A DNA stretch of 64,000 nt from Macrophomina tecta. Its lineage: Eukaryota > Ascomycota > Dothideomycetes > Botryosphaeriales > Botryosphaeriaceae. The stretch lies in the NCBI GenBank assembly GCA_024180945.1, contig JAKSGN010000038.1:868001-932000 (forward strand), read 5' to 3'. The notes under the pieces were generated by a model. That model worked only from the letters and a program-made list of their open reading frames with translations, was not told where the DNA came from and did not search any database. This document shows positions 1-11,978 of this stretch, one piece after another. Numbering within the stretch: the first letter of the stretch is position 1; every line of letters begins with the position of its first letter. The position numbers were made by a program, and so were the translations under genes.

Positions 1-1253
1 ATGCGTGAATTTTGCTCCGTTGGAGAGAGATGAGAAAAAAAAAAATTTTTGGGTCCGGCGCCGTCCCTTTTCTGCGCATGCGCCGTGCCCATCCGGCTTA
101 GAAGGCTTTATTGCGTACGTGCTGGGATAACGCGGTGGCTGTTGGTGGTGGTGGTGGTGGGGGAGGGGGTGGGCGATGTATTATTCCCCACTCAACTCTC
201 ATTCTCTCTTTCGGAGAGGAGCAGGAGGAAGGGCCGGGATAGCTGGGTATAGGGCGAGTTGTCTTTCTTCGCTTTCGTGCTGTGCGTGCGACCAAAAATA
301 CGGACAACCGCCGACGTAGGCCAGCAAAAACCATCCCCGACTCCGTCTGGTGTTTGTTCGTCCCAGAAGTTCAACGAAGAAGAGCTCGGGGTTACACCTC
401 GGCCTCGGTGTCCGAACCCTGGCCAGCCCCCGACCAAGCCACAAACCAAGCCCGTCCCCCCCTCAAGCGTGGATAGCTCCGGCGCTGGACCAATCGCTGT
501 CGTTTGCGAAGTGTGACAGGGCTGGATCTTCGTCCCTTTGCTTACTATCGTTTGAGATGTGATTCGATAAGTGTCCCCCCCCGGGTGCGAAGAAAATAAT
601 TCCCTGCTCACTGCGGGCTCGGGCCGTTCGGGGTCGGGGGTTAAGGAAGAGTGGTCCCAGTGCCACACATAATGCTGCTGCCTGCTTCCTTCGACCCTCC
701 CGCTTCCTCCATTCCCCCTGACGCCCATACCCTTTTACCTTGACATCCCCGTCCAACTACCTTCACACTCTTTTCATATCACAGCAAGGACGCCCAAGAT
801 TTTTAAATTTTAAATCTTTTCTATTATTCCCTCTCATCTATCATGATTCCCATCTGCAGCCTCCCGACCTCCCATGCATTCAGCCCGCTATCCCTAGGAA
901 CAACAAATGACTACTGCCTAAAAGCAGCAGCGGCTGCATTCGAACCACCATCGTCTTCGTCATCTTCGATTGATGCAACAAGCCATACGTCGGATGACCA
1001 TTTTCTCTTTTCCTTCCTCGGTCCCATCCGGATGAAACGCCATGCTAAGGAAACCCACAACTAAGAACATACCGCGCAAGGCCTCAAGGATGCTTCTCTG
1101 CCGCCAAAGGAACGAAACAACCGAGTGCGCAGAGACAAAATGCAAGGCACCTGATCCTAAACCGCCCCCGCTGAACGCCGGTAAATGAAAATCACGAACA
1201 TGCGGATACCATATTTGTACAAGTGTGCACATTGTGTACGGGCGTATGTCGCA
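1..1253. other. Intergenic, no gene recognised
   Basis: No reading frame here has a recognisable domain. Overlapping frames on both strands are short and low in complexity. The right end is the 3' side of the minus-strand reductase. A short run of GGT/GGGG repeats lies near position 140-170. Confidence 0.6.
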
Positions 1254-3315
1254 TTACCAAGTTTCCTGCGGACAAGTCAGCACCTTGAATACCTTGGATG
1301 TCGGATAGACGGAGAACTTACAGCGACATACTGGCCATCCTCCTTCTTCTTGGCCCAGAACTCTTCGGCTTCGTCATGGTTGAGGTTGCCCTTCTCCATG
1401 GCAATCTCAACAAGAGCTCCGTGGACACCTTCACCCATGCCCTTACTGCTACCGCAGACGAAGATGCGACCGTCAAGCGCATTGATGACGAACCATACGA
1501 CGTCGGCCTGCATGCGGACTTCATCCTGGACATAACGCGCAGTACCGGCGCGGCGGCTCTGGACAACCTTTTTGATCTCCCTCTCGTGCGCACCGAGCTC
1601 ACCCGAGTAGATTTCATCGAGCATGCTGTCACGTACCCCTTGGACGAGCCAGATCTTGTTTGCACAATTTGCGTTCTTGAGACGGTTGAGGATGAAGCCA
1701 CGGAAGGGAGCCATGCCGACACCAGCACCGATGAGCATCATCGGGCCATCGCCACCGAACTGGCGGGAGAGAGGGTTGGCCATGAGACCACGGAACATGG
1801 GGATGGTGAGATCGAGGACGTGGGCGGGATCGCGGATTCCTGATTGTTCGGCTTCGATGAACGTCTGGGCCACGCGCTCGAGATAACCGGAGCCTACACC
1901 TGTCCGCTTCTTGCCGGCTCGCCAGTCGGGATCCTCGTGGATCGTGACGGCCATTTCAATCAAGCGACGGCCTCCAGGAATACCTGGGCGGGCAGAGGAG
2001 ATGTGAGGGTCATTGGAGAGGGAATAGAAGCGAGGCATAAGCTGAGGCAGGACCGAGAGCAGCGCATGGAGCGGGGGCTTGGAGGAGGGGAAGGCATGAA
2101 GGAGCTGGGGGACCGTGACGTGGGAGCCGGTGCGAAGGCTATTGGATCCATGTCAATACTCAGATGCCCCAAGTGGACAGAATTCGGTTGCACTTACTCG
2201 CAAAATGCGGCCTGGCCCTGTGCCGAAGTGAGGTATTCAAGAATCTTCCTCTCATTAAGGGCATCCGCATGTTCGGCCATCAAGCGCAACAGCTGCTTTG
2301 TGGGTGGGGTGCTCTGCAAGTCTGCGCACCAGGTGAGTAGTTCCCTGCGCGTGGTCACAAGCTCTCTCGCTTTCTCATCTCCCCAGATGGTTGGCCATCG
2401 GATCGGCTGAGTCTTGAGCAGGACTGGCTTGTCGCGCACAAACTTCGGCACACCCAATTGATCGAAGACGTCATCAACCATCTCGGGTGGGTTGGGTGGG
2501 CAAATGCCAATGGCACCCCCAACCTTGAAGTCGACACCGCCCTCGTCGGGATAATCCGTGACGTCAATATCAAAGTGGAACGTCCTCTTCTCCGCCCCCG
2601 GCTTCGTAAGTTCGCGCGCATGGTGGACCGGGGCAGAGAAGACGTTGTAGGGCGGATGAGGCTGAACGAAGGTCGGCGGCTTCTTCAACACCTCTGTCAC
2701 GGGCTTCTTCTCCGAGGGCGGTGCGGCATCGAAGGTGACAGTCTCTTGAGGCAATTGAGGAACCTGGTCGAGTTTGGTGTCCAGACTGAGGGGCCCAAGC
2801 TTCAGCTTAAGGCTGCCGAACGCTTCGTTGTCGGGAAGGACAACAGGCGTAAAATCGCCGCCAGTGGTGGTGTCTGGTGGCAGGGCCTGTACAAGACAGC
2901 AGCCTCCTCCACAGCAATACTTCTCAATCAGCTTTGTCCCCGTCTCGCCGTCGCCGAGAAGCTTCCGCATGCCCTCGACATCCTCGGAGAGGAGAGTCGT
3001 CGAGGCTCGGCGGGGCTTGCTCTGCTTGGGTGTGATCTCGACGGAAGGCGCCGGCAGGTCCTGTAACTTATCCACAATCTCCTCGGCCTGCTGATCGTTC
3101 ATGGGCTCTGTGTTGGGCGTCGAGGGAGCTTCTGAGTCGCTCGAATCGGACCAGTGGAGGCTTTCGTGCGACGAGCGGAAGGAGCTGTTGGACGGGGCGG
3201 GCGCCGACAGATCGAATTGCTTGGCCGGGGCGGGTTCATGAGGAATGGGGTCGTTAGGGTGGGAGGTCTCGGTGGTGGGGATGGCATGCTGCCGCGGCTG
3301 CGAGGTAGCGTCCAT
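1254..3315 (-). CDS. FAD/NADPH-binding oxidoreductase (FR-type), no FMN domain
   Basis: Predicted 648-residue diflavin-reductase-like protein from three exons: 3315-2198, 2138-1322 and 1265-1254. The introns are 2139-2197 and 1266-1321, both with GTAAGT donors. The FAD-binding motif RFYSLS is at about residues 409-414. The NADPH-binding motif GAGVGMAPFRGF is at about 510-521, and a CGSSKGMG motif starts near 601. The tiny last exon restores the family ending YVAETW, whose terminal Trp normally stacks on the flavin in cytochrome P450 and sulfite reductases. The N-terminal FMN (flavodoxin) domain of those enzymes is absent. About 220 residues of disordered Pro/Ser/Glu-rich sequence replace it, with a Cys cluster (CCGGGCC, residues 134-140). 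Electrons would have to come from NADPH to FAD and then to an unknown partner. The oxidoreductase class is well supported; the substrate is unknown. Confidence 0.9.
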
Positions 3316-6300
3316 GGCGAGGGCGGGAGTGGCGAGCAGAGAGCGGCGCTGGGAGTGAGAAGCCTCTGCAATGGGGCAGTGTCATGGTTAGCATGGGCGG
3401 GCAAAGGCGAATATATGCGACGGGTATGGCAGAGCACGGGCGCGCGAGGGTGGTAGAGCGGTGGGCGGGCATGGACAGGGACACAGGGCACGAGGGGCTT
3501 ACGGGATATTATCTGATCTTTCGTCAGTACGCAGGCTCTGCAGGCGCGAGGGCCAAGAAACAAGCGCCGCGCCACAAGACGCGGGGCGAGCGACGACACG
3601 GTGGAGAGCGTGAGCGAAACTGAGGAAAGAGACAAGTTCGTCGCGGGGTCAGAGGGGGGATCTAGCGCATTTGAAGCGTGCGTGGAGCGGATGTTGAGAG
3701 GATACGGTGGACGTGGGCGGCGCTTGGGGAAGTGCGATTCGCATCTAATCTTTCCCGGCGAAAAGCGGCCTGACGGTCGGCTGGAAGGCCTGCTTCCTGG
3801 CTTGGCTCGCCGCTTTTTTTGCCCCCAGCCCCAGCGCGCGTCGTCCTGCCCGCCCCGAATCGAGCCAAAGTGCCCGCCGCCCACCCCATTGTTCCGCCCT
3901 CGCAAGCCGTCTTCCGTCCGCGGTTGCGCCCACGGCACTTGCTCAGCACGCCATGCGACAGCCTCGGTGCCCGCAGTCCCGCACACCACGCCCACTCTTC
4001 CTGCCGCGTACAGCGAGGCCTGCGCCGCCCTCGCTTAGCGCAGGTACGGGCTTGCACGGCCTGGCGCGACGCGCTGCGTTGTTTCGTGCCCCGGCCGGGG
4101 TTTGGTGCCGCGTCCAGATGTTTGCAAGACGCTTACGCAGGCCATTTCAGGTGCTTCGCATTGGCCTGCCTTGAGCCTCTGGGCCGCGCGTTCGCCCTGC
4201 GTCTCCCCTAATTGCAGAGTCTCTGCTATAGCTGCGCATTCGCGATGCGCCTGTCTGCCCGAAAGAAAGCGGCGCGAACCAGCTCGCGCGATCGGCGGCA
4301 GTGCGCCGGGTGGTGGCTCGCTGGCGGGCTGGCCGGGCCTGGCACAACGGCCAGCGAAACTCGTTCATCAGCCCTACAACCCCCCTGGTCCAATCTAATC
4401 TCACCCTGCCTTTTCCGACCGTTCATCTGATAATTTCCGGCTTCGGACCACCGTGTCTCTCCAACCACCCTGCCCGGTACCATGGCCCGAGGAGCCTACG
4501 CCCGGCCCTCCACTGCGCCGGAATGCTATGGATGGCCGCCAAGGGCAGTCTCCTGCCACGTTGTGCTCCAGAATATTCTCAGGCCCTTGTCTCCTGAAGA
4601 TCCCAGCCCACCGCTTTTGTCAGGCTTGGGTAATGATGCGCTGTGCGTTGGGCTCTTCGTCAATATTATCGCGGGATCTAGCCGCCCCATCTCCATCTGA
4701 TAAAACTCATCGCCCGTCACCGCCCGTGTCGGATAGGGACAATACTCACACTATGTTCCTCCCGAGTCTCCCGTCAGCCCGCGTTCAGGCCAGTGACTTC
4801 CGTGGGACGCCAGCCGCTTGGAGTTGCCTGGTCCCTGCCTTCGATCTGCTTCTTTGCGCCCAAGGTCGCATCCATTGGTCGTCCTCAGACGAACGAAGTG
4901 CCAGCCTTCAAAATAAGAGTGTTATCACGCAATTGCTCAGCCCACCGTCCCACCGGAAGCTGAGCCCGCCTCCATCAGCTCGAAGAAGCGGTGGGGGTCC
5001 CAACAGCGGCGAGACGTGTGGTGATTGGTACTGCGCACTGAGCTCATCACTCGACGTGGCCACGCCGATGGGGCTGAACGACAGCACGAAAATGCTGAAT
5101 GCAAACGGCCCAGATACGGGGAGATCGGAGGACGGCGGGCACCAACGTCGCCGTTTACCTGTTACGGTTCGCCGTGTCTCGATTCCGCTTCTGGGCAGGC
5201 CTTAGACGCCGATTTCGCACCCACATACCGTTTCAGGCGCCCCTTTCCGAAGCAAAACCGTCGCAGGGTCTGCCGGTGTCGGTGGCGCCCAGCTCGCATC
5301 CCACTACGACGCTGGTCAACGTCAAAGAGTCTGGGGTGCCGGCAGGATTTGCCGACGTCAGCAAGCTCGCGCAACGATGCTGGGGTTGATCATCGCTGCT
5401 TTTACACGCTCATATGTCAGCGCTCGTCAGACATCACCAAACCGCTTGCTCGATCATCGCGGCAGGTTTTTTTGTGATCGCCCCCCGAATCCCGAGTATC
5501 TGTGGCCAGGAAACTCGCCGTGGTCGCTTCGAATTCCGACACTGCCCCGCATGAGCCTTGTGGCACTCAACTCCGCGGGCGTCCCGCACCACGCTGCTTA
5601 CCCCATCTTCCTCTTTAACAGCCAATGCGGGGAGACGACCCCATCGTGACCTACTCGAGCCCTCGGGCTCGCACTGTGGGAGGCAGCGAGGTAAATTCAA
5701 GCTTTCTAACCCCACCATGTGAAGAGGTCGGCTGTGGCCCTCGGAAAGCCTGCGGAGCGATTGGCAATATCGTGTTCCGCGGCGCCACATTCCCGGGGAA
5801 AACGGGCGTGCTCTCGGGAAAACACTTACGCTCCACTGCCTTGACGCTTTCCGACAGCCCTCCCGGCCTTCCGTCTGCCCACCCAATCGCCTAACCTACA
5901 TTCTCTGCTCTGCTCACTTCAGTGCAAACCGCAGCTACTTTTTGTATTCTTCTTTGTTTCTAGTATCTGGCACTCAAATGCTCGACGACATACCCTGCTG
6001 CCGAAGATGGATACATGTGCTCCAACGTTGCGCAGCAGCAACTGAACATGCAAAACTGCTGTCAGGACGTCATCAGTATCATTGGGCAATCGCTACCGAA
6101 TACTTGCACCAGCCTTTCATATTGTATGCTGAACGATTGCGCTCCTGTCGTAGGCTACTGGCAATTTTCGCGTCGCAGGGATATGACTGTGCGCTTTTCC
6201 CGGACGGGCAAAGCGGGTTGGCGGGGCTCAGTGTTCCAGCCCGTGACACCAGCCTCCTTCCCCCGCCGCCAGGCAACATCTTTTATACATCCTCAACGTA

Positions 6301-6427
6301 GCAGTCTTTCCATCTAGTCGACTTGCTTCTAAAGGGTTCAGTTGTGTAGCTTGCGATATATCCTCGTTCTGTTGCCCCAGTGTATCCTCGCAAGAAACCT
6401 TACGCTGCCGGTCGTCCCCCTCGGGTG
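3316..6427. other. 3.1-kb intergenic stretch, no gene recognised
   Basis: The stretch between the divergent reductase and BTB genes is GC-rich and open in several frames by composition. The longest frame (about 250 codons, 4453-5205, +) has no domain, is rich in Pro/Ser/Arg and overlaps equally plausible frames. It probably holds promoters and 5' leaders. Nothing else can be supported. Confidence 0.55.
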
Positions 6428-7427
6428 ATGGCCACCGCCACCGATGACGACCCAGTACAGCGTCTTAAGAATAACCTCATCAAGTACGCCCGGTACTTCA
6501 TCCTTACTCCACAATTTATTTTGCTCATCCGCATTCAGCATCTGGAAGTCTAGCGAATACTCTGATCTGCTGATCCGTTGCAACAATGGCGACGAGCACA
6601 AGGTCCACCGGGTGATTCTCTGCAGCCAGTCCGAGTTCTTCCGCCGCGCCTGCAATCCCAAGACCGGCTTCAAGGTACATATTAAGTACGAGAAGAAGCG
6701 GAGAGATAGTCGGAACAACTCACCAACGTTTTCATCTCCATCTCCGCAGGAAGCCCTTTCCGGCGTCATCGAACTCCACCATGACGACCCGGATACCGTG
6801 CGCGCCATGCTCGAGTTTTGCTACACTTTCACCTACTTACCCAGCAGCTCCGACTCTCCCGAGGACCGCATGATCTTTCACGTGCACATGTACGCCGTCG
6901 GCGAGATCTATGATATCCCGGGCCTCAAGAAACTCGCCGTCGAGAATTTTGAGAGAGAGGTCAACCACACCTTTCCCCGCTTCCCGCTCGCCGTCAGAGC
7001 CATCTACGAAACCACGCCTCAGTCCGACCGCGGCCTGCGAGACGTAGTCCTTCGCGTTTGCGCCGCCAACGCCAAGGAGCTCATGGGAAAGCCGCAATTC
7101 GAGAGCATGATGGACGATCTTGGCGTTTTTGGAAAGGAGCTCTCGCGCACGCTGGCCAGCCGTTCGACCTACGTCACGACGCAGAACGTCATTGTCGACT
7201 GCAGGAAGTATCGATGTGGCGTTTGCAGGCGGGCCGTTGCGTGGACCATCCCGAAGCCATGCCCGACGGAGCTGCTTAATTGCATGTATTGCGGCGCAGG
7301 ATTCCCGCCGAATACGTGGAAGAAGAGGATGATCAAGCCTGAGGATCCTCCGGAGCCCGAGGATGGGATTGAACGCCCTTCCAGTGCGGCTGGTGGTGAC
7401 GACAATGGAAACACGCTGGGGTGGTGA
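6428..7427 (+). CDS. BTB/POZ protein with C-terminal zinc ribbon (copy 1)
   Basis: Predicted 289-residue protein from exons 6428-6483, 6539-6674 and 6750-7427. The ATG at 6428 is preferred over an ATG at 6444. The first intron (6484-6538, phase 2) joins a short acidic leader to the BTB start EYSDLLIRC. The second intron (6675-6749) is phase 0 and open, so it could be missed; removing it joins GFK to EALSG, as in the other copies. The BTB fold shows HKVHRVILCSQSEFF, then helices through MYAVGEIYDIPGLK. The C-terminus has CGVC and CMYC pairs (Cys 220/223/242/245), a likely zinc ribbon. BTB domains usually mediate dimerisation or Cullin-3 contact. No catalytic domain is present and the biological role is unknown. 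It is a paralogue of five other loci in the window. Confidence 0.88.
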
Positions 7428-8445
7428 ATTTTTCTGATACCCTTGCGTGTCCTGTTCTGCTTTGGTTTTCCTCACGCGTTTGTACGTATACCATCCGTGA
7501 ACTCTTACTTCCGAAATATGCTCGGGCCATTTCAGCCTGTGAATCGGCATGCCGGTGCCATGAGGCCTACAGATTGGCTTCTGAAGCGTGCTCCGGTCTT
7601 CTGATCCGCTAACTATGGTAGCGTGATATTTTGGTGTGATCGGGCTGTTTTTTCTTTTCTTTTTTTCCTCAAAGATCTGCTCTCCGCAGGAATTGGCTCA
7701 TGATGGAAGTTTCAAATATACTCACTATCCTGGAATAGCGTAAATCCGCAGGCAGCTTACAAGCGCGTAAAGGAGACTCTGCTTACGATATTATTTTCTT
7801 TCAGTCATAAAAGCCGTGACTGCAAGTGGACGGAAATGAGGATCATGGCGATAAGGACAGAAGGGTTGAACGGCAATGGGACAAGGACGCTTGAATTCAT
7901 GCGAGTCTTGGGGCAATGTACCCTCCATGCGAACAGCTTCCTGACATCAGATTCGATAGTCTCGGGAAAATTGTCCTGCAGCAATGAGAAAACTCCGAAG
8001 GAGAAGAGTTTCCGATAGTTGTCCAAGGACGATGTTTTGACCTCTCTTATCGATATGCCGAAAAGGGAAATCCGTGCTTTATCTCCACGTGCTCAAACCT
8101 GAACCCACGATTAGAGTTGACGCGCTACTGTTTCATCTCCGCGTTCGAGCCCAACCCTCCTCTCTCACCTCCTTCGACTTCAGACATCTTCTCATCCCCT
8201 ACTGAAAAGCATACTCAGCGCGTGAATATTCGATCGCAATTCCAATCATGATGTCTACCTTCGGATACGACCTAACGCCGAAGACGGACTTCAAGGTCAA
8301 CAAGTCGACTCTCATGAGATAGTAACGAGCGGCTACTACAGCCTTGGACCGAAAGACTAAATCGACGAAGAGCTTTCAGCATCGATGAAGAGGTAGGTTT
8401 CAAGGCACCGGAAGCACAAGGCTGCTGAGCCCTCCATCACTCATA
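7428..8445. other. Intergenic, possible BTB relic near 8.25 kb
   Basis: No intact gene was found. At 8248-8323 a short frame ends in PKTDFK followed by GT. This resembles the end of the first BTB exon of the neighbouring genes (PKTGFK in copy 1), but it stops after about 24 codons. It may be a scrap of a further copy or chance similarity. Confidence 0.35.
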
Positions 8446-9289
8446 ATGGCGACCAGCTCCTGGCGCAGCGGATTTTTGGATAGCTACACGGATTTCGTGG
8501 TGAAGTGCGGGGAGCGAGAATGCTACCTTCGTTGAATAGTCCTCCGCTCACAAAGCGAATTCCTCGCGAACACGTGCAAGCCGGACTCGTCCTTCGTGGT
8601 ACAGGCCGTGATTCGCGTCCGCAGCAAGCACATATTCTGAGCTTGACTTTCACGTAGGAAGCCCGAACTGGAGTCATTGACCTCAGCGAAGACCATCCCA
8701 AGCTTGATGAGGTCCTGATCAATTATTCCTACACGCCCAAATTGATCCCCGACAAGATCCGTGAACCAACTGATCCGGCGAAGCTTGCGAAATTCCTTGT
8801 GAGGGATTACGCCATTGCAACGAAGAATCGTGTCGAGGGCCTGAAGATGCAGGCCGGGGCAGGATTTATCGATCTTCTGAACGGGGAATCTTTGGAAGAA
8901 AGAGTCGTTCGGCGAGCCCCTCTATATATCTGGGAATGCCTCCCGGAGAATGACAGACCCTTCCGCTACGCCGTCTTCAGCGTTGTAAAGCTCTTGCTCA
9001 CCTGGTTCATGAGCGAGGGAACGTTCAGATGATGGACGCGGTTGCTGGGTTTTGGAAGGATCTGGCCATGTATACGGCAGAGTTCCCCAACGCTAAGCGG
9101 CGATACTGTCTGTCCTCTGTGTGCAGCCAGTTGTCTTGGAGATGCACGGGAGCGGAGTTCCACGGCCAATACAGAACCGACGCACATTCCACGGCGCTGT
9201 CCCGGTGCCTGCAGAGGAAAGTTGATTTGGCAACGATTTTCATGGTCTGGCCGTCAGGAGAATCATGTTCGCGGCCTGTGCACGATTGA
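8446..9289 (+). pseudogene. BTB/zinc-ribbon pseudogene (copy 2)
   Basis: The locus aligns along its length with copies 1 and 3. Exon 8446-8598 reads through YTDFVVKCGE but has TGA at 8533-8535, where the family has a His-Arg pair; this is consistent with CGA to TGA, a C-to-T change. The conserved phase-0 intron is still recognisable (8599-8657, GTACAG...CGTAG), and the next exon starts EARTGVIDL. That frame runs through YAIATK and ends at TGA 9030-9032. Homology resumes one frame over from 9029 (MMDAVAGFWKDLAMYTAEFP), so a one-base indel lies just before it. The remaining frame ends at 9289 with a degraded Cys pattern. With two independent lesions it is unlikely to make a full protein. Confidence 0.85.
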
Positions 9290-9449
9290 CAACGTCCCCG
9301 CCCACCGCCATATGTACCGGTGAACGCACGTGGCAGGCTATCGTGGGATGAGTTCTGCGCGTTGTTGGCACAGCTTTTCCCCGTCCTCAACCCCTTTGTC
9401 TTCCGCAGCCCGACTTCCTTCTTGCCTTCATCCTCACCCAGCCGCAAAA

Positions 9450-10654
9450 ATGGACGCAAAATCGCTTTCTCGGCAGTCTATCTCTCGTCTCTGGAGCTCT
9501 GCGACGTCCTCGCAACGCAGACTTTCCTCACCGCCTCCACCGTACGCCGGTGGCCCTGATTCATCGTTGACGATCGTCTCCGGCCGCGAGAAATCTGTGA
9601 CGGCAGCAGCGACGACGACTCCTGGATTTTATCGTTTCCCACCTCTCGGCTACAATGTCAAGCCTTGTGTGGAGGGCACTTTCACCGAGCCCGAGTCTGA
9701 CAGGGTCAACAGCGACTTCAAGCGCGGCCTGGATAAGTGGGTCCGCCCTGATCAACGCCACACAAAGATCCGGAAGACTGACAAACTTCAAAAAGGCTCT
9801 ACGATGGAAGGTTTGAGGAGGCAAACTTCAGCGACTTGATAGTCAAGTGCCGTGAATACACCTTTTACGTCCATCGCGTCATTTTGTGCCCGCAATCGGC
9901 CTTCTTCGCGGAGGCATTGAAGCCCGAGTTTTCATTCCAGGTAAGATCCCGCGGGCATCCGATCATCGAGGGAGTGCCGACTGATCTCCGGCCTCAGGAC
10001 GCTCAGCCCAGCATCATCAGCCTCGACGAAGATGAGCCGGAGCTGGTGGATGGCCTGCTCGGCTACTTTTACACGTCGCGCGTGCAGGTAGACCGGCTGA
10101 TCAACAGCTCCGACCTCGCGGCCAACGTGGGCTCATCGATGATGTACCTGGTGGGACTGTACGCGATCGCGGAGAAGTACCAGGTGTCGGAGCTGAAGGA
10201 GCAGGCGTGGCGGCACTTCATGGACGACGCGGTGCGGCTGCGCGGCTGGCGCGAGCCCAACTTCCCCCAGGTCGTCACCAAGATCTTCGAGACGACGCCC
10301 GAGTCCGACAAGCGCCTGCGCTGCGTCGCCCTCGCCATCATCAAGACTCGCCTCAAGTACTTCACCCGTAACCCGGCCTTCGTCGAGGAGATGGACCGCA
10401 TCGAGGGCTTCTGGGCCGCGTTCGCGCAGTACTCGGCGACGTGGCCGTGGATGGAGCTGTATCGCTGCGTCACGTGCGGCGAGGTGATGATGAACTTGCC
10501 GTGGGAGGAGGATGAGCGCAGCCCGCCCTGCTGGGGCTGCGGCACCGTCGAGGACCACAAGACGTGGAGGGCGAGCATCATCAAGTACGATCCGAACGAT
10601 GAGGAGATGATGGAGGAGGCGGAAAGGGCGGCGAAGAGGCAGAGGACGGATTAG
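9450..10654 (+). CDS. BTB/POZ protein with C-terminal zinc ribbon (copy 3)
   Basis: Predicted 362-residue protein from exons 9450-9736, 9796-9940 and 9998-10654. The first intron (9737-9795) has a weak GTGGGT donor and an AAAAG acceptor. It is chosen because its phase (2) matches copy 1 and because it joins a Ser/Pro-rich leader of about 95 residues to YDGRFEEANFSDLIVKC. The second intron (9941-9997, GTAAGA...CTCAG) is at the conserved phase-0 site, giving FSFQ then DAQPSI. The BTB core includes YVHRVILCPQSAFF and LYAIAEKYQVSELK. The C-terminus has CVTC and CWGC, then an acidic/basic tail ending in KRQRTD that could be a nuclear signal. The leader is longer than in the paralogues, so its start is less certain than the rest. 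Confidence 0.85.
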
Positions 10655-11978
10655 AGCTTTTTTTGCTTTTCCTGTTTGTTTCCTTCACGACGTTTATTCC
10701 GGCTATGAATCTTGGGATGTTGATTTTCTTTGGTTATTGGTTAATAAAGCAGCAAAATATCGGATCGGCGTTAGAACGCGTTTCAGAGTTAGATTGGGTA
10801 GCGGCAACTACTTCTTCTCCCTTATCGATATTCACGCTCCGCGTATCCCATACTTCTGAGACGCGACGAGCACTTCGACTTCACAACAAGCGCCGCCCAT
10901 CTTTCCCGATATCGCTCCATTCGTTCAGCTCGGCCTGGGTATAATGGTGAAAGCGTTGCCAATGGCTTAGACACATCAATGCTCGAAGCACCCCACCACG
11001 CCTGTTGTTATGTCGTCGCTGACAAATACAATATCAGGCGCATGAAGACCGTCGCTCTACGGTCATCGAAGGGATGTACAACCACGCACTGCGGTGTCGC
11101 CGGACGCCTTCCCGGGGCCTCTACAGTTCGCCTACAGTAGCATCTGTGGCTCTGACTAAAGTCTGCGCGAGCTGATACTGTACCAGTGCATATCCTACAT
11201 GGACGGGCTGATTCTCAATTCATGGGTACTGTCGAGGCTCTGGACTGCTTCTGAAAAGGACTCGCGTGTCACCAGGCAGTTTTACCTTGGGCATCTCCCA
11301 TCTAGATTCTGTGCGATCACTGCAACAGCCGTTTCCCCGAGGTTCTTTCCATAAGCACAGGTGCATGGGATTGTCGAGTAGCTTGCACCATGTGCAGTGA
11401 CCTGAACACCCTGGAAATTTCGAGGGAACACGCTGTACCAGCTCCTGACCATGGGAGCGGAAAGGTGTTGGGGAAAAATGATGCGAGCGATTTGCCAACC
11501 CAGCGCGATGTTCAAGACTAGGAAAAGGAAGATGGGGGAATGGAATGATTAAGCGCGGCCAAGGAAGAAGATGTGAATGATGTCGAATGACAGAGGCGTC
11601 TCGTTTCCCGAAGAATGGAGACAGGCAAGCAAGCTGTGAGTGGACATCGGCGCTTGCGGAAGTTCAGGTGCAAAAAAGCCGCTCCATTGCCCACTTACTC
11701 GTGCAACAAGATTTGGCCCCCTCACGAAACGCAGGCAGCTAACTTTAGCATCTTCCAAGTGTGAGTTGGCAATGCGAAGATGGTCTTTGACGATCATTTA
11801 TGGGATGTCTCACCGGACAGCCAATCGTGGTTCGCCTTTGCCGCCCTGCTGTGCCGCAGGAAAGAGCATATCACCCCGCTATCGCTCTAGCATATGCTTG
11901 TCTCTCAGATTTGCTAGGCAAGCTCTCATCACCTCTCCATTGCTCATTGTTTCCAGAGACCTCTGGTTCATTCAACTT
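10655..11978. other. Intergenic, no gene recognised
   Basis: This lies between BTB copy 3 and the NO VEIN-like gene. Only short frames on both strands were seen, none with a recognisable motif. It probably contains the 3' end of the upstream gene and the promoter of the downstream one. Confidence 0.55.

Noticed and set aside
1298..3066. Plus-strand frames across the reductase gene
   Set aside because: They are antisense shadows. The minus strand carries the FAD and NADPH motifs and clean introns.
4453..5205. 250-codon plus-strand frame
   Set aside because: It has no domain, biased composition, overlapping frames of similar length on both strands and no credible splice or start context.
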